DNA of 64,000 nucleotides, taken from positions 124,001-188,000 of the forward strand of contig NZ_JAECZB010000049.1 of assembly GCF_016056295.1 (NCBI RefSeq), written 5' to 3'. Positions within the stretch are counted from its first letter, which is position 1. Every line of letters begins with the position of its first letter. Positions 18,100-27,172 of the stretch are shown piece after piece. A program made the translations under genes and the position numbers. A model generated the notes under the pieces. That model searched no databases, was not told where the DNA came from, and saw nothing but the letters and a program-made list of their open reading frames with translations. Source of the DNA: Atlanticothrix silvestris CENA357. Its GTDB lineage: Bacteria; Cyanobacteriota; Cyanobacteriia; Cyanobacteriales; Nostocaceae.

Positions 18100-19169
18100 A
18101 AGTTTCTCCTAATGGACAGTTGTTGGGTACAGTTGTAGCTGTACAAGCAAATTTTTACAAAGTCCAGTTGGATGTAGGGAATCAAGAAATAAATTTTCCC
18201 CTTGGCTCTTCCTTTCTTTTATGTACCCGCAGAACACGCTTAAAAAAAATTGGTCAACAGGTAATGGTGGGCGATCGCGTGGTCATAGAAGAGCCAGATT
18301 GGTCTGGAGGACGAGGGGCGATCGCTGATGTTATACCGCGTCAAACTCAGTTAGATCGTCCACCAATCGCCAATACCAATCAAATTCTGCTGGTTTTTGC
18401 TGTTGCTGACCCACCTTTAGAACCTTATCAACTTAGCCGATTTTTAATTAAAGCTGAGTCTACTGAGTTAGATGTATTTTTGTGTCTGAATAAAAGTGAT
18501 TTGGTTTCACTAGAGGTAAAAGAGGAAATTAGCGATCGCCTACTTGCTTGGGGTTATCAACCGCTATTTATCAGTGTCAAAAATGAGATGAATATTGACC
18601 AAGTAGCCAAATATTTGAATAATAAAATTACTGTAATTGCTGGGCCTTCCGGTGTGGGTAAATCTAGTCTAATTAATGCACTGATTCCCAATGCCAACCT
18701 GCGCGTGGGGGAAGTTTCTGGTAAATTAGCTCGTGGTCGCCATACCACCCGCCATGTAGAATTATTTGAATTACCTCACGGTGGTTTACTAGCAGATACT
18801 CCTGGTTTTAATCAGCCTGATTTGGATTGTACCCCAGAAGAATTAGTTCATTATTTCCCAGAGGTCAAACAGAGGTTAGCAGTTGGGAACTGTCGCTTTA
18901 GTGATTGTTTGCATCGAGATGAACCCGATTGTGTAGTTCGGGGAGATTGGGAGCGCTATCAACATTATTTGGAATTTTTAGACGAAGCGATCGCTCGTCA
19001 AACTCAGCTGCATCAACAAGCTGATCCCGAATCAAACATGAAATTAAAATCTAAAGGCAAAGGTCAAAGTCAATACGAACCCAAGCTAGAAAGTAAAAAA
19101 TATCGTCGAGTTTCCCGCAAGACTCAATTGCAAGCGTTACAAGATTTGTACCAAGAAAGCGAAGACTAG
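18096..19169 (+). CDS. rsgA: Ribosome small-subunit-dependent GTPase A (RsgA)
   Basis: A circularly permuted GTPase of 357 residues acting in late 30S maturation. An N-terminal OB fold (GTVVAVQANFYKVQLD) precedes the permuted G motifs: NKSD (G4) comes before GPSGVGKSSL (G1) and DTPGFNQPD (G3). A C-terminal zinc knuckle follows (CRFSDCLHRDEPDC). A basic, low-complexity tail (LKSKGKGQSQYEPKLESKKY) ends the protein. The start is the ATG at 18096 overlapping the previous stop; the open frame upstream to a TTG lies inside the TusA-like gene. Part of the tail sequence reappears in decayed form at 20150-20229. Confidence 0.95.
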   Translation: MKVSPNGQLLGTVVAVQANFYKVQLDVGNQEINFPLGSSFLLCTRRTRLKKIGQQVMVGDRVVIEEPDWSGGRGAIADVIPRQTQLDRPPIANTNQILLVFAVADPPLEPYQLSRFLIKAESTELDVFLCLNKSDLVSLEVKEEISDRLLAWGYQPLFISVKNEMNIDQVAKYLNNKITVIAGPSGVGKSSLINALIPNANLRVGEVSGKLARGRHTTRHVELFELPHGGLLADTPGFNQPDLDCTPEELVHYFPEVKQRLAVGNCRFSDCLHRDEPDCVVRGDWERYQHYLEFLDEAIARQTQLHQQADPESNMKLKSKGKGQSQYEPKLESKKYRRVSRKTQLQALQDLYQESED

Positions 19170-19261
19170 GGGCTAGAGACTAGAATGTGTACTTCATCAA
19201 CAAGAAAACCGCTATAGGATAGAGATAAAAAAGTGCGTAGTTTACCGCCGTAGGCATCGCT

Positions 19262-20011
19262 ATGTCTCAATCTCTTGCCAGCAAATCTCAAGCTGATGTC
19301 ACTGATAGTATAATTTTTCCACCAGGTGACATTTACAGTGACGAACCTCCCTTGGAATCTGACTTACACCGCGAACAAATCGATTTACTAATTCGCCTCA
19401 TTAAGTGGTGGTGGCGCGATCATGAAGACTTCTATGCTACTGGCAACTTGACTATTTATTTTAGTCCTAACCAAAAAAAGTCAGAAGAATTTCGAGGTCC
19501 TGATTTTTTTGTGGTTTTAGATGCAGAAAAAAAAGACCGTAAAAGCTGGGTTGTGTGGCAAGAAGACGGGAAATACCCAAATGTGATTATAGAATTATTA
19601 TCTGATTCCACTGCCTCGGTTGATAAAGGCCTGAAAAAGCAGATATACCAGAACACATTTCGCACTCCTGATTATTTCTGGTTTGACCCAGTTAGCTGGG
19701 AATTACAAGGATTTCACTTAGTTGATGGTCAGTACCAAGAACTGATACCCAGTGCTGATGGTTGGTTATGGAGTCAGCAGTTAGAGCTGTATTTGGGAGT
19801 CGAGTCTGGTAAACTACGTTTTTTTACCTCAGATGGGCAAATGGTAATGTTGCCAGAGGAGGAATCAAATCAACAATTACAGCAAACCAACCAACAATTA
19901 CAGCAAACCAACCAACAATTACAGCAAGCCAACCAACAATTAGAACAGGAACGTCAACGGGCTGAAATATTAGCACAAAAGCTAAGAGCCGCAGGCATTG
20001 AACCTGAGTAA
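19262..20011 (+). CDS. Uma2 family endonuclease-fold protein (DUF820) with coiled-coil tail
   Basis: A protein of 249 residues. The core (about 40-190) is the PD-(D/E)XK-like Uma2 fold that cyanobacteria carry in many copies: GPDFFVVLDAEKKDRKSW, then VIIELLSDSTASVDKGLKKQ with the catalytic Glu and Lys, then TPDYFWFDP. The C-terminus is a Gln-rich coiled coil made by a 21-bp tandem repeat (19871-19933) coding NQQLQQT units. Activity and target are not established for the family. It stands alone after rsgA, and fragments of a second copy follow it. Confidence 0.88.
   Translation: MSQSLASKSQADVTDSIIFPPGDIYSDEPPLESDLHREQIDLLIRLIKWWWRDHEDFYATGNLTIYFSPNQKKSEEFRGPDFFVVLDAEKKDRKSWVVWQEDGKYPNVIIELLSDSTASVDKGLKKQIYQNTFRTPDYFWFDPVSWELQGFHLVDGQYQELIPSADGWLWSQQLELYLGVESGKLRFFTSDGQMVMLPEEESNQQLQQTNQQLQQTNQQLQQANQQLEQERQRAEILAQKLRAAGIEPE
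19871..19949 (+). repeat. In-frame 21-bp tandem repeat in the Uma2 gene
   Basis: Three units of CAACAATTACAGCAAACCAAC (one base differs in the third), then a partial fourth, encoding a heptad-length QQLQQTN repeat. The unit length of seven codons preserves a coiled-coil register. Confidence 0.85.
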
Positions 20012-20043
20012 ATATTCTAATTAAGCTTGGGGAAAATAGTGCT

Positions 20044-20145
20044 ATGAACCAAACATTCCCTAATCAAGTCCGTTGGACAACCTCCGACTTAGAATTACTC
20101 GCAGCTGATGCATGGAATGTTCAGGTTCAGCGCTTTTTTTGCTAA
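20044..20145 (+). pseudogene. N-terminal fragment of a second Uma2 gene
   Basis: An ATG at 20044 opens 33 codons, including VRWTTSDLELLAADAW, and ends in TAA at 20145. RWTTxDLELL at this place resembles the start of typical Uma2 proteins, which would continue into YEIIDGEL; here it breaks off. It lies 33 bp past the intact Uma2 gene and directly before a copy of rsgA tail sequence. Confidence 0.5.
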
Positions 20146-20149
20146 CCTA

Positions 20150-20229
20150 GCGATCGCTCGTCAATCTCAGTTTCACCAACAAGCTGATTCTAGATAAAAT
20201 TTCAAGACATGTACTAAGAAAGCGAGGCA
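20150..20229 (+). pseudogene. Decayed duplicate of the rsgA 3' end
   Basis: From GCGATCGCTCGTCAA at 20150 the sequence follows the rsgA coding region from 18987 for about 40 bp with four mismatches, loses the middle, and resumes as aagacatgtactaagaaagc (20204-20223), matching the rsgA 3' end at 19141-19160. About 80 bp therefore represent both ends of the last 180 bp of rsgA. Confidence 0.65.
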
Positions 20230-20431
20230 GGAATAAGGATAACTTTAGGAGGTGCAGTTGAGAGATGGGGAGATTAACTTTATGGCTACTCAACACTGTA
20301 TTCTGGTGTAGAGCGAGATTAATTATAAAGAAATCAGTAAATACTGCTACGATCCCGATAAAGTCTTAAAATATTGTTAATTTCTGCCAACCCCCCAACC
20401 TTCAACTTACAAGTATTACCCCACAATCACT

Positions 20432-22021
20432 ATGGCTATCGGCTACGTCGCGCTTGTACTCCATGCACACTTGCCCTTCGTTCGTCACCCAGAAAGTGAC
20501 TACGTGCTGGAGGAAGAATGGCTTTATGAAGCCATCACCGAAACATACATTCCCTTACTGAAAGTATTTGAGGGCTTAAAGCGAGACGGCATTGACTTTA
20601 AAATCACGATGAGTATGACACCGCCTCTAGTGTCAATGCTCCGTGATCCCTTACTGCAAGAACGCTATGATATACACTTAGCCCAACTAGAAGAACTTGT
20701 AGAGCTAGAAGCCGAACGCAATGTCCATAATGGGCATATTCGTTATTTAGCCGAACATTACGCTACTGAATTTAACGAAGCGCGTCAGCTATGGGAACGC
20801 TACAACGGTGATTTGGTGACAGCTTTTAAGCAGTTCCAAGACACCAACAATTTAGAAATTATCACTTGTGGTGCTACCCACGGCTATTTGCCGTTGATGA
20901 AGATGTATCCGCAAGCTGTGTGGGCACAAATTCAGGTAGCTTGTGAACATTACGAGCAAACATTTGGACAAGCACCCAGAGGTATTTGGTTGCCGGAATG
21001 CGCCTACTACGAAGGCATGGAGCGAATGCTGGCTGATGCGGGGTTGCGTTATTTTCTCACTGATGGGCATGGCATTCTTTATGCCCGTCCGCGTCCGCGG
21101 TTTGGCACTTATGCGCCAATTTTTACAGAAACTGGTGTTGCTGCCTTCGGTCGAGATCATGAATCTTCGCAACAAGTATGGTCTTCTGAAGTGGGCTATC
21201 CTGGAGCAGCAGAATATCGAGAATTTTACAAAGATTTGGGCTGGGAAGCAGAATATGAGTACATTAAGCCCTACATCATGCCCAATGGTCAGCGGAAAAA
21301 TACAGGCATTAAGTATCACAAAATTACTGGACGTGGTTTAGGATTGGCAGATAAGGCACTCTATGACCCTTATTGGGCAAGAGAAAAAGCGGCTGAACAT
21401 GCTGCCAATTTTATGTATAATCGCGAGCGACAAGCCGAACACCTCCACGGGATCATGCAGCGTCCGCCGATTATTGTTTCGCCTTACGACGCAGAGCTAT
21501 TTGGGCATTGGTGGTATGAAGGCCCTTGGTTTATTGATTATTTGTTCCGTAAATCATGGTATGACCAAGGAACTTATGCAATGACCCATTTGGCAGATTA
21601 TTTAAAGGCAGAACCAACTCAGCAAATCTGCCGTCCTTCACAATCGAGTTGGGGTTATAAGGGTTTCCACGAATATTGGTTAAATGAGACAAATGCCTGG
21701 ATTTACCCGCATTTACACAAAGCGACCGAGCGCATGATTGAAATCGCTCATTTAGAACCAGAAGATGAATTGCAGTGGAAAGCGCTGAATCAAGCTGCAA
21801 GGGAACTTTTATTAGCACAATCTTCTGACTGGGCGTTTATTATGCGGACAGGAACAATGGTACCCTATGCTGTCAGGCGGACGCGATCGCACTTAATGCG
21901 GTTTAATAAACTCTATGAAGACGTAAAAATCGGCAAAGTTGACAGTGGTTGGTTGGAAAAAGTAGAGTTAATGGACAATATCTTTCCCCAAATCAACTAT
22001 CGTGTTTACCGTCCGTTGTAA
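20432..22021 (+). CDS. Glycoside hydrolase family 57 1,4-alpha-glucan branching enzyme
   Basis: A GH57 protein of 529 residues with a C-terminal DUF1957 domain. The N-terminal barrel opens with VLHAHLPFVRHPE (His11, His13), the nucleophile Glu189 lies in WLPEC, and the acid/base Asp353 is in SPYDAELFGHWWYEGP. These are the catalytic positions of characterised GH57 branching enzymes, which move alpha-1,4-glucan segments to alpha-1,6 positions in glycogen. The length fits the branching members (about 520-560 residues) rather than the longer amylopullulanases. The C-terminal region has SSWGYKGFHEYWLN. It would act on storage glycogen alongside GlgB-type enzymes. A strong terminator follows. Confidence 0.9.
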   Translation: MAIGYVALVLHAHLPFVRHPESDYVLEEEWLYEAITETYIPLLKVFEGLKRDGIDFKITMSMTPPLVSMLRDPLLQERYDIHLAQLEELVELEAERNVHNGHIRYLAEHYATEFNEARQLWERYNGDLVTAFKQFQDTNNLEIITCGATHGYLPLMKMYPQAVWAQIQVACEHYEQTFGQAPRGIWLPECAYYEGMERMLADAGLRYFLTDGHGILYARPRPRFGTYAPIFTETGVAAFGRDHESSQQVWSSEVGYPGAAEYREFYKDLGWEAEYEYIKPYIMPNGQRKNTGIKYHKITGRGLGLADKALYDPYWAREKAAEHAANFMYNRERQAEHLHGIMQRPPIIVSPYDAELFGHWWYEGPWFIDYLFRKSWYDQGTYAMTHLADYLKAEPTQQICRPSQSSWGYKGFHEYWLNETNAWIYPHLHKATERMIEIAHLEPEDELQWKALNQAARELLLAQSSDWAFIMRTGTMVPYAVRRTRSHLMRFNKLYEDVKIGKVDSGWLEKVELMDNIFPQINYRVYRPL

Positions 22022-22050
22022 TCAAAATTAAAATTTCGGTTTACATAAAC

Positions 22051-22086
22051 ATAACCCCCAGTCTCATTACTTGGGGGTTATTTTTA
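22051..22086 (+). terminator. Rho-independent terminator after the GH57 gene
   Basis: ATAACCCCCA (22051-22060) and TGGGGGTTAT (22072-22081) form a perfect 10-bp stem with an 11-base loop, followed by TTTT. It lies 30 bp after the stop. Confidence 0.9.
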
Positions 22087-22176
22087 TCAGACGCGATAAA
22101 TCGCATCTACAGACGGTACGGTATTGTGACGTAAATATCCAACCATAATTTACTTAAATTATCACCGAATTATCTT

Positions 22177-23304
22177 ATGCTGCCAGTTATTGAAACTATT
22201 GCTTTACGTCAAATGGCTTCGGGCGATGGCTTGTCTTTGCAAGTGTACAAATTCATTGGCGCTCAACCGGGCAAAAAGGTTTATATTCAATCTAATTTAC
22301 ATGGTGCAGAAATTGCTGGTAATGCTGTTATTCATCAACTAATCGAGTTTTTTATCTCATTAAATGAGACTGATTTAATTGGTGAAATTTGGTTAGTTCC
22401 CGTTTGTAATCCTATGGGAACTAATGAACGCGCTCAGCATTTTTCTCCAGGGCGATTTTGTGTTTACGAAGCAAAAGACTGGAACCGTATTTTTTGGGAC
22501 TACGAAAAAGAAGCTGATGATTTAGTTGCTTTTACCAAATCTCAATTTCATTATCACAAGGAGGATATTCGTAAAAATTATCTAGCTATAATTAAGGATA
22601 AATTTGCCGAAATTTTAGAAGAAATTCATTCTCCAAGTAGCGTTCCTTATACTGAACATTTTCGCTACCAACTACAAAATCTTAGTTTAGATGCAGACTA
22701 TTTGATAGATTTACACAGTTCTACAAATCAAGGTTTAGATTACCTTTATTACTTCCAAAGTAGAGAAGAAAGTGCAAAATACTTTCTCCTCGATTTCGGA
22801 ATCTTACTTGATAAATATGATGGGGATGCTTTTGATGAAGCTTTTATCAAACCTTGGTTAGCTCTGGAAGGTTATTTTCAACAGCTTGGTAGAGAAATTA
22901 AATTTGATATCGAAGCTTGGACTCTTGAACTGGGTGCGGGAATGCAGATAAATCTTAATTCTGTTGCCAAAGGTGTACAGGGTATAAAAAATTATTTAGT
23001 ACAAAAAAATGTACTGCAAATCCCTGGTTTGAGTGAGCGTAAAAGCAATCATAAAATGACTTTTGCTGCAAGTAGCAAAAGAAAAAAATATTATGCGATC
23101 GCAGGTGGTATGATTCAGGCTAGAGTCGAACTAGGTAGTGTAGTTCAAACTGGAGATCAGCTATATCAAATTCTGAGTTTTAATAAAGAAAGTAAATTAC
23201 CTACTGTTATAGATATTTTTGCTGAACAAAATGGATTAGTTTATGATATATCGACTAATCAGGCAGTGAATCAAGGTGAATTTGTTTTAGGAATTATTCA
23301 GTAG
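22177..23304 (+). CDS. Succinylglutamate desuccinylase/aspartoacylase family zinc hydrolase
   Basis: A protein of 375 residues in the M14-like AstE/AspA family. Zinc ligands are His42 and Glu45 (SNLHGAEIAGN) and His180 (YLIDLHSS); NPMGTNER is the substrate-binding segment and EAWTLELGAG carries the probable catalytic Glu. A C-terminal barrel-sandwich-like domain (about 300-375) has GDQLYQIL and QNGLVYDIST. Members remove acyl groups from amino acids or act on amide bonds; the substrate is not predictable. It is monocistronic, with a terminator before it and 480 bp of spacer after it. The ATG at 22177 is a sound start. Confidence 0.85.
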   Translation: MLPVIETIALRQMASGDGLSLQVYKFIGAQPGKKVYIQSNLHGAEIAGNAVIHQLIEFFISLNETDLIGEIWLVPVCNPMGTNERAQHFSPGRFCVYEAKDWNRIFWDYEKEADDLVAFTKSQFHYHKEDIRKNYLAIIKDKFAEILEEIHSPSSVPYTEHFRYQLQNLSLDADYLIDLHSSTNQGLDYLYYFQSREESAKYFLLDFGILLDKYDGDAFDEAFIKPWLALEGYFQQLGREIKFDIEAWTLELGAGMQINLNSVAKGVQGIKNYLVQKNVLQIPGLSERKSNHKMTFAASSKRKKYYAIAGGMIQARVELGSVVQTGDQLYQILSFNKESKLPTVIDIFAEQNGLVYDISTNQAVNQGEFVLGIIQ

Positions 23305-23784
23305 ACTCTATCATTAACATAGAAAAATATAATCATGATCAAGAAGTGAAAAAAATTAAATTATAACTACCAATCTACATCAAATAATTATAGATAATTA
23401 GCTGAGTTTATTTGTATAAATTGACAGTTGAGAACCTAAATATTATTAAAGTTGGGAAAGAAATACTTAATACTAAGTAAGACACTTTGAGCAAACCACT
23501 AATTTGAATGAAATGCGCTATACTTAGTTATGCATTCCATAATTGTCACAAAAGATTTTGGTACATAGCTAATTCATTACTGGGTGTGGTTTATCTGCTA
23601 CAACGAGATCAACCGCAACTGGAAAAAATATAGTTATGTATACTTGCCTCTACTTTTTGGACATGGGAATTCAATAGATTTAATGGTGGATAAACTTAGA
23701 CAGAGGCAATCCCCGCAAGATCTCAGGGTGAATTATGTCTGTTGTGTATCTTAACAAAAAGCCAACTTATATCATCTGCAAAAT
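23305..23784. other. Spacer upstream of era
   Basis: 480 bp of mostly A+T-rich sequence. I see no gene, RNA gene or clear hairpin in it. It should contain the era promoter. Confidence 0.45.
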
Positions 23785-24759
23785 ATGACTGTGGAGCCAA
23801 AGGTGAATAGTATTGATAATTACGTCTTCTCTTTTTCAGGAGAAGTATTGATCCCCCAGGCTCCTCCTGAATTTAAATCGGGTTTCATCGGCATTATTGG
23901 TCGTCCAAATGTCGGTAAATCTACGTTAATGAATCAATTAATCGGGCAAAAAATTGCTATTACGTCACCAGTAGCACAAACTACACGTAATCGTTTGCGA
24001 GGGATTTTAACTACACCAGAGGCACAGTTAATTTTTGTAGATACACCAGGAATTCATAAACCCCATCATCAATTGGGGGAAGTACTGGTGCAAAATGCCA
24101 AAATAGCGATTGAATCAGTAGATGTGGTGTTGTTTGTCGTGGATGGAACAGTAGCTTGTGGAACAGGCGATCGCTATATTGCCGATTTGCTGATTCGTAG
24201 CCAAACACCAGTAATTTTGGGTTTGAATAAAATCGATCAACAACCACTAGATTCTCAATTCATCGATGATAGTTATCAGCAGTTAGCTACACCTAACAAC
24301 TGGCCAATAGTAAAATTTTCCGCCAAGACTAGTGACGGATTGCCACAGCTGCAAGATTTATTAATTGAACGTTTAGAAACTGGGCCGTTATATTATCCGC
24401 CAGACTTAATAACCGACCAGCCAGAACGCTTTATTATGGGCGAATTGATCCGCGAACAGATTTTATTATTGACGCGGGAAGAAGTGCCTCATTCAGTAGC
24501 GATCGCCATTGATCAAGTAGAAGAAACACCAACTATTACCCGTGTACTTGCTACCATTCACGTCGAGAGAGATTCCCAAAAAGGAATTTTAATTGGCAAA
24601 GGTGGCTCGATGCTTAAAGCAATTGGTAGCGCAGCTCGCGAACAAATTCAAAAACTAATTTCTGGCAAAGTCTACCTAGAACTGTTCGTCAAAGTGCAAC
24701 CAAAATGGCGACATTCTCGCGTCAGGTTGGCAGAATTGGGCTATCGCGTGGAAGAATAA
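23785..24759 (+). CDS. era: GTPase Era
   Basis: A protein of 324 residues. After an N-terminal extension of about 30 residues not present in E. coli Era comes the G domain: GRPNVGKST (G1), a TT switch in AQTTRNRLRG, DTPGIHKP (G3), NKID (G4) and SAKT (G5). The C-terminal KH domain includes IGKGGSMLKAIGSAARE, which binds the 3' end of 16S rRNA. Era acts in 30S assembly and cell-cycle timing. RsgA, another 30S assembly GTPase, lies 5 kb upstream on the same strand. The ATG at 23785 gives a start well before the G1 motif. Confidence 0.95.
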   Translation: MTVEPKVNSIDNYVFSFSGEVLIPQAPPEFKSGFIGIIGRPNVGKSTLMNQLIGQKIAITSPVAQTTRNRLRGILTTPEAQLIFVDTPGIHKPHHQLGEVLVQNAKIAIESVDVVLFVVDGTVACGTGDRYIADLLIRSQTPVILGLNKIDQQPLDSQFIDDSYQQLATPNNWPIVKFSAKTSDGLPQLQDLLIERLETGPLYYPPDLITDQPERFIMGELIREQILLLTREEVPHSVAIAIDQVEETPTITRVLATIHVERDSQKGILIGKGGSMLKAIGSAAREQIQKLISGKVYLELFVKVQPKWRHSRVRLAELGYRVEE

Positions 24760-24832
24760 ACAAGTTGATTCAGAGTCAAAAGTCAAAAATTTCTATATTC
24801 TTGACTTTTAACTTCATACTTTATAGTTTTAA

Positions 24833-25507
24833 ATGTATCCAGATACCAGCCATCCTTTAAATCTGCCAACAGATGCTCCATTGCGGGTGCTAATTGTTGA
24901 AGATGATCCGATGATGCAGTTAGGACTAGAACAGTCATTAATGGCTCACCCGCAATTAGAGATTGTAGGACAAGCAGAAGATGGTTATTTGGGTGTGCAA
25001 GCAGCACTAAAATTAAAACCTGATTTGGTAGTGATGGATATTGGCTTACCGCGGCTCGATGGTATTGCTGCAACACAACAGATTAAAGCCGCACTGCCAG
25101 AAACTCATGTAGTGATGCTAACATCTCACCAAACGGAGACAGAAATTATTGCTGCACTTTCTAGTGGTGCAGATGCGTATTGTATCAAAGGTGCGAGTGT
25201 AGAGCGATTGTTAAGTGCGATCGCAGCCGCAGTTGATGGTGCAGCTTACCTTGATCCCCAGATTGCGCGCCGAGTGATTGACAATCTCAAACCCCCTACA
25301 CCAAAGGGAAATACTGCGAACTTATCTGGGCGCGAGTTAGAAGTATTAAAGCTTATGGTAGATGGATTAAGCAATCCAGAGATTGCCGAAAAACTCTATC
25401 TCAGTCCTAACACTGTCAAAACCCACGTCCGAGGAATTATGAACAAACTAGCAGTAGACGATCGCGTGCAAGCAGCAGTCGTAGCACTGCGTTCAGGTTT
25501 GGTTTAA
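24833..25507 (+). CDS. NarL/FixJ-type response regulator
   Basis: A protein of 224 residues. The receiver domain (about 18-135) has the acidic pocket VEDD, phospho-acceptor Asp69 in VVMDIGLPRLDG, Thr in VVMLTSHQ and Lys in YCIKGAS. The C-terminal LuxR-type HTH (about 160-220) reads LSGRELEVLKLMVDGLSNPE and SPNTVKTHVRGIM. It should be a DNA-binding output partner of a histidine kinase. No kinase gene is adjacent; the hybrid kinase at 49-53 kb is too far to assign. It starts 73 bp after era on the same strand and may be co-transcribed with it. Confidence 0.93.
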   Translation: MYPDTSHPLNLPTDAPLRVLIVEDDPMMQLGLEQSLMAHPQLEIVGQAEDGYLGVQAALKLKPDLVVMDIGLPRLDGIAATQQIKAALPETHVVMLTSHQTETEIIAALSSGADAYCIKGASVERLLSAIAAAVDGAAYLDPQIARRVIDNLKPPTPKGNTANLSGRELEVLKLMVDGLSNPEIAEKLYLSPNTVKTHVRGIMNKLAVDDRVQAAVVALRSGLV

Positions 25508-25861
25508 TTTCAATCACGAGTATCAAAGCCTCGTCCGCGAGTGTTAAGTACCTGGACAGAGTTAATTACATAAATGAATGGCAGCTTAGGACATGAGCAA
25601 ATCGTAAGAGGGTGGCTGTCACAGCTATCTATAGCAGACTTGTCCTAACCAAGATGGCAACCACTATAATTGTGGCTTGACCCAGTGCAAGCTAATATTG
25701 TGTATCTTGCAGCACAAGAGCTATGGGCAACGGAGATGTTTGAAATTAATTCCCCTAATCGAATATTCCGTAAACAGATTCTTAAAAAATTGCTAAACCC
25801 AAAAGTGAGTTGGCTTTGATCTAGAATTTAGATTGACAGTAAGGATTTGATTTATAAATTA
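25508..25861. other. Spacer with an inverted repeat
   Basis: 354 bp without a gene. TTAGGACA near 25587 and TGTCCTAA near 25643 form an 8-bp inverted repeat about 60 bp apart, possibly the ends of a small decayed element. Nothing else was recognised. Confidence 0.35.
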
Positions 25862-26431
25862 ATGGATTATTCATACCAGAAGGAATTTCAAGAGGCATTA
25901 GAAAGAACGAAAAGATTAGGCTTTACTATTCCCAAATGGAAGTTTAACGATAGGCTTTTACGGTCTAAGGATTCCATTGAAAAGATTAGCAATACCTTGA
26001 TGAATTTCTTGCGATATCATGATATGTCTTTTGAAGACCTATCTGCTCAATGCATAGCAGTACATACAAAAATTTCTGAAATAATCACTCAAGTAATAAG
26101 TTGTAATGCACTTGTTACAATTGGGTGGTTCTATGACGAGAATATCAATGACTCACTGTACAAATTTACAGAAGAAGAATTTAAGTCTTGGATGAGTAAT
26201 GAATTGCAAGCATTTCAAGGGTCAGATGTACATGTGTGGATAACTCTCGACTCAGGTGAAGTAATTGATTTTACACTTCTGACAACAATAGGAAAAATCA
26301 ACGGTATGTTTAAGCCTGGCAGTGTTTTGATGGCGAGACCTGAAAAGTCAGAATGTTTTATAAAGTACCATCCTATGGTAGTTGGGAAAGAAGCAGTTTT
26401 TCGGGCTTTTGGAAGCTGGTTTCTAGTTTAA
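25862..26431 (+). CDS. Hypothetical protein, family not recognised
   Basis: A soluble protein of 189 residues from the ATG at 25862; a TTG at 25847 would add five residues. No signal peptide or membrane helix. The N-terminal half is helical and charged (YQKEFQEALERTKRLGF, LLRSKDSIEKISNTLMNFL); the C-terminal half looks alpha/beta (VHVWITLDSGEVIDFTLLTT, MVVGKEAVFRAFGSWFLV). The coding style is A+T-rich with fewer HIP1 sites than its neighbours, and it stands alone between two spacers in a patch with nuclease and antitoxin remnants. It may be a recently acquired accessory gene; I assign no function. Confidence 0.6.
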   Translation: MDYSYQKEFQEALERTKRLGFTIPKWKFNDRLLRSKDSIEKISNTLMNFLRYHDMSFEDLSAQCIAVHTKISEIITQVISCNALVTIGWFYDENINDSLYKFTEEEFKSWMSNELQAFQGSDVHVWITLDSGEVIDFTLLTTIGKINGMFKPGSVLMARPEKSECFIKYHPMVVGKEAVFRAFGSWFLV

Positions 26432-26752
26432 GTAGCTAGGGACAATGATTTTTTTCATATATGTTTGGCATGTTCATATTGTATTGCGAAGAAGAAGCGG
26501 AAGATACGAGTAGTCAGTATAATCTGTGAAAGTGACTTCATAAGTTTCCAAAGCGTTATATCTCCATTTAGGGGTTGTAGCATTCCTATTTTGGTACCTA
26601 ACAACTTGCTGCAAGTGACGCTCAGCTTATCCATTACCCTGTTTTGAACTGTAAATTATCTTTCACGCCCCTGAGCAACAATGTTAGATGGCTTGAGTTC
26701 TCTTTGGAGACGTTACTTCAAGCTTTTTAGTGGGGACTTGAACTGATGATTG
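26432..26752. other. Spacer
   Basis: About 320 bp between the orphan gene and the end of the HNH gene. A 60-codon frame at 26465 has no features of a gene. No repeat or hairpin stands out. Confidence 0.4.
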
Positions 26753-27166
26753 CTATGGTGGTGGGTGACGGCCAAGCAATTTTTCCTCTGCCCGAATTGC
26801 CAGTATGATTGCACGATTCAGTTTCAAAGTATTGACAGTCGCACGCCCCATCGCTGTCAACCCAACAACTTCAATACCACTCCAGTAAAAATGTTCCCTC
26901 CAAACTTGTTGACGGGGGTTAAAAATCATTACAGTTTGACTCGTTTCCGGGTCTTCTACGTTTTGCTTTGCCCCTTTGTAGAGTGAGCAAGATACGCACG
27001 CAAGTGCTAAATTATCTGCTGTCGTTGAGCCACCTGCCACTACAGGAATCACATGATCAATGTGAAATGTAGCCGCCTGCCCCAATTGTGATAAACCACA
27101 ATACTCGCAACAGTTTTCTGCCCTCTGAATAACTAATCGGCGGAAAGATGCACGGATCGTTACCAT
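26753..27166 (-). CDS. HNH endonuclease
   Basis: A protein of 137 residues with a full HNH domain: a zinc pair CCEYCGL near residue 20, the catalytic HIDHVIPVVAGGST segment, Asn in TADNLALACVSCS with the second CxxC, and KG after it. The N-terminal IRASFRRLVIQRAENCC is typical of stand-alone cyanobacterial HNH proteins. It could be a homing-type or host nuclease; the target is unknown. It begins six bases after the stop of the upstream 67-codon gene, so the two form a compact pair. The remaining C-terminus (WREHFYWSGIEVVGLTAMGR) is also conserved in such proteins as I recall. Confidence 0.9.
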   Translation of the reverse strand: MVTIRASFRRLVIQRAENCCEYCGLSQLGQAATFHIDHVIPVVAGGSTTADNLALACVSCSLYKGAKQNVEDPETSQTVMIFNPRQQVWREHFYWSGIEVVGLTAMGRATVNTLKLNRAIILAIRAEEKLLGRHPPP

Positions 27167-27172
27167 CTATTT

